Notes under the pieces: generated by a model
What the model saw: only the letters and a program-made list of their open reading frames with translations
What the model was told of the DNA's origin: nothing
Database searches by the model: none
Assembly (NCBI GenBank): GCA_018398585.1
Contig: JAGTTD010000016.1
Location: forward strand, 24,599,212-24,663,211
Source of the DNA: Simmondsia chinensis
Taxonomy: Eukaryota; Streptophyta; Magnoliopsida; Caryophyllales; Simmondsiaceae
Length of the DNA: 64,000 nucleotides
Direction: 5' to 3'
Part shown: positions 59,701 to 64,000 of the stretch, one piece after another
Layout: each line of letters begins with the position of its first letter
Numbering within the stretch: position 1 is the stretch's first letter
Translations under genes and position numbers: made by a program

Positions 59701-62700
59701 TCACCGGATCCCACTAGAACTCTGAAGTTAAGCGTGCTTAGGCGAGAGCAATACTAGGATGGGTGAACTCCTGAGAAGTCCTCAGGGGTAATACCCTAAA
59801 GAGGGAAGGCTGCGCACATCCGGCCCCCCAGACTCTACTTAGGCGGGAGCCCTTGGGACACTGGATATGTTGCTTTACACATGAAGCCACTCATGAAAAA
59901 AAAATTAGTACTATCAAAGCAGGGAAACAAAATCAACATTAATACTTCAAAAGCTGTGCGATAAAAGATAAAGAAGAGGAGAAAATACCTCTTTCATGGC
60001 AAGCCAGCAACCAACCATAACAATTTGTTCTGTTGGTCTTGCATCACAAACCTTTAAATCTTTTATATCATGCTCTCTTTCAGTTGTAGATGCTGCCATA
60101 CCCATCTCATTTGGAAGGTCCGACAGAAAATCATCATCATCAATCATCTCGTCCACATCACCAGGCAAATACCAAGCATCCGCAGAAACCACCCAGAGTG
60201 CCAACGAGGTTATCCGCATAATCAGCTCCAAGAGCTTGCTCATTGCATGTCTCATCTCGGAAATACTATACATCACTACATCTGATTTCCAATCCAACTC
60301 CTCAAAGGTATATCTCAGAGTAAGCAAGATGCCATGAACAAAACTATTCTTACAGGCTTCTGAAAGATCCTTCTCTCCTTCCTCTACAGCAATGTGCAAC
60401 CAGTCTATAAGTGAATTGATGTAGTCAATCACTGCGACCTTCGATTGAGAAATTTTTTCACCGTTTAAGAGTGTGGACTCTGATTTGTAGCAAACAGAGG
60501 CCGAAACTCCAACAGTCCAACCAAAATCTAGAACATATTTCCGAAATATGAGTCGTAACATCAAAGCACCCGCATCACTTTCTCTAACACGTGGACTACA
60601 AACTAAGTTTTTGGCCCATGATATTACTTCTTGAATCATGCATTCGCTTGAAATGCCAGGAAGAGGAGTCGGAAAATTGAGTAGAATGCGGAAGGAACTT
60701 TCTCTAAGTCTGTCCCAACTATCAATAATCGAACCCACTAACAACATTGTTGAATCAGGCAGGATAATTCCTTTGTTGTAAGGATACAAGGAGTCTTCAG
60801 AAGGCAGGCCAGATTTCCCTTGCAAAGGAGGTACTATAGACCAGACATTAATCATTATCAAAATTAGCTCCATCGCCATGATTTTCCTCTCGTATGGAGC
60901 AGAAGGATAACAAGAGAAAAATAGAAAGCAACTCAACCACTTCATAAACCAGAAAAGATCTTCAGCTCGGCTAGCTACAGCCCTCTCATCTTCATTGTCC
61001 AGGGAAGCTATGGCATTGTAGTAAGCGTGTGGTTTCCACGTCCCCAGTTTGAATTGTCTCTCCAAAGCCGTCCGAACGCGAGAAAAGAACTTCTTAAACA
61101 AGCTGGTCCACTTCATCTGGAAACCTGTTGAGCAACACCTCATATTCAAAGGAACTGATTTCCTCAACAAGTAGAGTTCTAAGGAAGAAGGAAGACTAGA
61201 AGTCTTAGGGTTCAGAAAAAGACACTCTGCTGCATCCACACGAAGCGACTCATCAACATGAGTCAGTGCTAACAAAAGCCATTTAACTGGGACTTTAACC
61301 TGTACACCCTTAATGCAGACAAAAGCATTTTCATCCCCTAACCCACATTTTTCTAAAGATCCTGAAGAACTGTCACATGAGTCAATATCCCCTTCAAACA
61401 AGGCAAGGAAACGAGCGACCTTGAGCAATGAGACCAAAACAGCTACTTGCTGCTCAAGGTCAAGGGTAATGTCTGAACTGTTATGCTCAGGAGACACGAA
61501 TCCAGTATCACTTCCTATAACAACCGAAAGGAAAGCAAGCATGGGAAATATACTGTCCACATCCACCTCAAACAAACTCGGGAGAGCATAAGTGTTCAAA
61601 TTTGAACGCAACTTTGAAACTCCAGAAGCAAGACCACACAGGAAAGGGGGCAAACAATGACCACGGTAAGTCTCGTACCCTATTTCAATACCATTACTGC
61701 TCCAACACTCATCACGCAAGTTCTCAAGGAAGCACTTTAAAAATGATGTGGCTGCACAGCACACATCATCATCAATGTATGCCTGGACTGTCTCATATAA
61801 CAGGCTGCGATTCATAGAAAGAATAGTTTTTGCCCCTAACCTCTTAGTGAGAGAAGCTAAAGGAACATACCTTCCCTTACACCGTGGACCTAGACGAAGA
61901 AGGTCAACAGCAATTTTTTTCAAAAATGACGTTATTCTATCAGAAGCATCACTTCGGTACACAGTTGACTGAATGTCCAAGAAGAGATCAAAGATAAGAT
62001 GAACTTGTTTCACTGTCTGACTCAAAGGATCCTCTAGATTGTTCCACACTATTCTAAAAATACGAACCCCCAAGTCCTCTGGGATTGGATTGATTTCCAT
62101 AGCTCGGTCAACAAGATCTGATAATAATGAGGTTTTAATCTGCTGCAAACATATTTGCATCACCGTTAATGCATGAAAATTAAAATGGCTATCAGTAGGA
62201 CTTTCACAATAATCGCATAGCTCAGGCAATATGCTGTTGTATAGTATAATGTGCGTGGAGTTTTCACCGTTTCTATCAGCACAAACGCAGTTAACGCTGT
62301 CTATTTCAACTACAAACTGGGTATTGAGCACCACTCTCGAAACTGCAGTGAGAATGCCTCTTATCAAGCATAATCGACTCAAAGGAGACAATTTTAAGAA
62401 TTCAGAGCACAAATCCCCTTTAGATAGATTCTTGGTTATCGAATCCCTATGCTCAATATTGCAACCACTTGTCAAATTACATAATCGTTGATGAAAGACA
62501 CCCTCAAGGATAAAACATCCAAGCTCCTCTGGACTAAAGCATACTTGAAGAGCAGCACAAAAACTCACCCCTGCCGCTACAAAACAGTCCCGTGAGAACG
62601 CAGGTGATCTCAATACACTCAAAACAACACTCACAACCATTTCCAAAAGCTCTAATTCTCTAGGTGCCAACAAACTTTGATCTTTCTTTCCTACATCAGT

Positions 62701-63345
62701 AAACTTTGAAGGAAAACGCTGAAGCAAGTAATACAAACAAGATAAAGCCTCTTGACACTGCTCCATCACAAGAGGCGAGGGACGAGCCCTCGAATTCGCC
62801 TCTGAAACAACCGATTCCAACCCATTCACTATATCAGACGCCACCACGTCACAGCATTCTTCCACTACATCCACCAAATAACCAAGCTTTGGCGTACCCA
62901 TCATCGACAACGCCACCCTCGACACGCAAAACCTCCTCCCTTTCCCACCCAACCCACCATACTCTTCACAAAGACCTCTAAAACAACCCCTAATAACCCC
63001 ATTAAACCTCCTACTTTTCGCCAAAACCGACACCAAACCCCTGTGCAAAGGAACTGAATTCTCAAGAAACAAAATTTCCAAGTAAAATCTTGCCGCAATT
63101 GCAACTAAATCTTCATACCCACTTGCTAATAGATTACCAAAAGATGATCCAACATTCTTGACATGGTTGACTTGTGCATAAATAGAACCAAGTGACGCAA
63201 GTTCCTTCAACCCACTACAGAATTTTGCTATTAAATCGTTTTCAAGAGGTAATTTGTTCAAGGAGTTCATATAAGAGTGTGGGAAAATAACAGCGCTGTA
63301 AGTGTAGCGATGGCGGTGCTGCAAGGCTCGCCATTTCGCTGACAT
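53334..63345 (-). CDS. THADA: THADA/Trm732-like protein (tRNA ribose-methylation factor)
   Basis: Four exons: 63345-59989, 59044-58785, 58131-57535, 55764-53334. All have GT/AG borders and matching phases, and sum to 6,645 nt, or 2,214 residues plus TGA. The start is MSAKWRALQHRHRY; a longer in-frame start at 63441 exists but this one matches plant homologues. HEAT-like helical repeats run throughout. The strongest blocks are LNMRCCSTGFQMKW (about residue 735) and the DUF2428 region (roughly 1000-1340) with HAFNVLRAAFNDANLATDTS and SPHWEIRNSACLAYTSLVRR. Length is normal for plant members. In yeast, Trm732 works with the methyltransferase Trm7 to methylate ribose 32 of tRNA; animal THADA is related. 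A role in tRNA modification is inferred. Nothing indicates loss of function. Confidence 0.94.
55765..57534. other. THADA intron 3
   Basis: A 1.77-kb intron with A/T-rich sequence, an AGAAAGAAA tract and a long G-run at 56762-56792. A short repeat-like stretch (about 56160-56560) shares wording with the DEG8 intron near 1330-1570, for example AAAGCTCCTAAAAAGACC-type strings and CAAATACACYAGAGAAWTRCAAT. No coding sequence. Confidence 0.5.
56762..56792 (+). repeat. 31-base G homopolymer
   Basis: An uninterrupted G run inside THADA intron 3, followed by GAGGAAGAAAGAAAG. On the transcribed strand it is a C-run. It can form G-quadruplex DNA on the plus strand. Exact length may be a sequencing estimate. 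Confidence 0.85.
59678..59875 (+). mobile_element. 5S-rRNA-headed SINE with RTE/Au tail
   Basis: The head (about 59682-59785) matches plant 5S rRNA: CACCGGATCCCACTAGAACT, the box A region AAGTTAAGCGTGCTT (59725-59739), AGGATGGGTGAA (59756-59767) and CTGAGAAGTCCTCA of box C. The body then becomes the Au/RTE tail (GGGAAGGCTGCGCACATCCG, CAGACTCTACTTAGGCGGG, AGCCCTTGGGACACTGGATA, TGTTGCTTT). It is flanked by TACACATGAAACCACTCA (59660-59677) and TACACATGAAGCCACTCA (59876-59893), an 18-bp target duplication with one mismatch. So the 5S part and the tail moved as one 198-bp element. It lies in THADA intron 1, antisense to the gene. Confidence 0.87.
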
Positions 63346-64000
63346 ATTTTGAATGAGATAGAGAGAGAGAGAGAGAGAGATGGTAAATGGGTTTCTTTGG
63401 TTCTCTCTCTCTCTGGTGAAGCGGGGAAGATTTTGCAGCAATGCCGGAGCATGAAGAGTAAAACCCTAACCCCTGAACCGGACTGACCCGGTTCGAAGAT
63501 GGAAAAATGAGACTGAAGATTGGACCATTTTAATTAGATCGGTTCAATTCAAGACTAGTTAGACATCAGATTGGATCGGACCGAACCAATGTTAGATGTA
63601 ATAAATCTAATCATTTAAATTCTTTGATTTTATTGAATCTACTAATCACAAAAATAAAAAATAAAAAATTGTGTGATCTCAATTTTGGCTTTTTAGAAAA
63701 ATTTTGTGAATAAATTGACTTGAGTTTTTACTTGTCATTACCCGAAATAAAATAAAACAAAAGATAATTTTCAAAAATAACATATTTTAAAAAATATTTT
63801 CTAGATTGACACTCATGTTAATCAACTAGTCCACGTGGATGCCATGTCATTGTTTTCTTTTTTTTAAGTTTTCGTAACTTTTTTTAACGAATACCCCCCT
63901 TTGGAGGAAGCTATATTTTATACGCTATGGCTAACAGGATCTATAAGCGCTTTTATGTATGCATGCACATTTTTTTGTTTTTTATGTTTGACGTGCATGC
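63346..64000 (-). promoter_or_regulatory. THADA 5' flank
   Basis: Just upstream of the THADA start lies a GA/CT microsatellite (about 63360-63380 GAGA on the plus strand, CT on the coding strand) and a second CTCT tract near 63400-63416, common in plant 5' UTRs. Beyond about 63480 the DNA is A/T-rich with GACCGAACC/GGTTCGAAG-type strings near 63470-63590. No TATA box is convincing and no other gene is seen to the window end. Confidence 0.4.

Noticed and set aside
59690..59790. A functional 5S rRNA gene
   Set aside because: It is incomplete at the 5' end, has changes in the internal promoter, has no terminator at the right place and is fused to a retroposon tail inside target duplications.
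59690..59875. A Cassandra (5S-containing TRIM) LTR
   Set aside because: No LTR ends, PBS or PPT are seen; the tail and target duplication length fit a SINE.
63345..63441. THADA start at 63441, adding 32 residues
   Set aside because: The extra residues come from a CT microsatellite and do not resemble plant homologues, which begin MSAKWRALQHRHRY.

Overview
The window is nuclear DNA of a flowering plant, most likely a eudicot. This follows from two intron-rich plant genes on the minus strand, plant-type Ty3/Athila and Ty1/copia retrotransposons, a plant pararetrovirus relic, a DUF1985-Ulp1 transposon-type gene, and a stray piece of plastid DNA. I cannot name the species. It holds two host genes at the edges and about 38 kb of nested, mostly broken mobile DNA plus a satellite array between them.

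Left edge (1-14,778, minus): the gene for the thylakoid-lumen serine protease DEG8. Twelve exons can be placed base by base, all in phase and with GT/AG borders. They encode 402 residues; the final exon(s) lie beyond base 1. The introns are full of short repeats: at least two MITE-like families, two SINE-like tails, and a decayed plastid atpF fragment beside exon 2.

Centre-left (14,890-33,200): a caulimovirid capsid relic sits about 110 bp upstream of the DEG8 start. Then come an L1-type LINE fragment (minus), an 8.6-kb Athila-like element (plus) with its PBS and 3' LTR but no 5' LTR, a copia element (minus) cut exactly at the Athila LTR, and a second copia fragment (minus).

Centre (33,600-45,690): a DUF1985-Ulp1 (C48 peptidase) gene of the kind carried by plant MULE transposons lies on the minus strand. 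It is followed at its 5' side by about 8 kb of a 164-bp dimeric satellite built from two roughly 82-bp halves, each with a CATACAC/GTGTATG palindrome. Diverged monomers of the same repeat lie in an intron of the Ulp1 gene, so the satellite and the transposon-type gene appear to share an origin. A 5'-truncated RTE LINE with a 16-bp target duplication is inserted in the array.

Centre-right (45,690-53,300): an LTR remnant with four TGTCGACA palindromes, AT-rich DNA, a dead hAT transposase, 31-bp tandem repeats, and a dead LINE with an RNase H domain.

Right (53,334-63,345, minus): a complete four-exon gene for the plant THADA/Trm732-like protein (2,214 residues, all junctions in phase). Its first intron carries a 198-bp element with a 5S-rRNA-like head joined to an RTE/Au-type SINE tail, bounded by an 18-bp target duplication with one mismatch. 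The same tail occurs at the end of the RTE LINE and at two loci in DEG8 introns. This points to one LINE-driven retroposition system that has mobilised several RNAs here.
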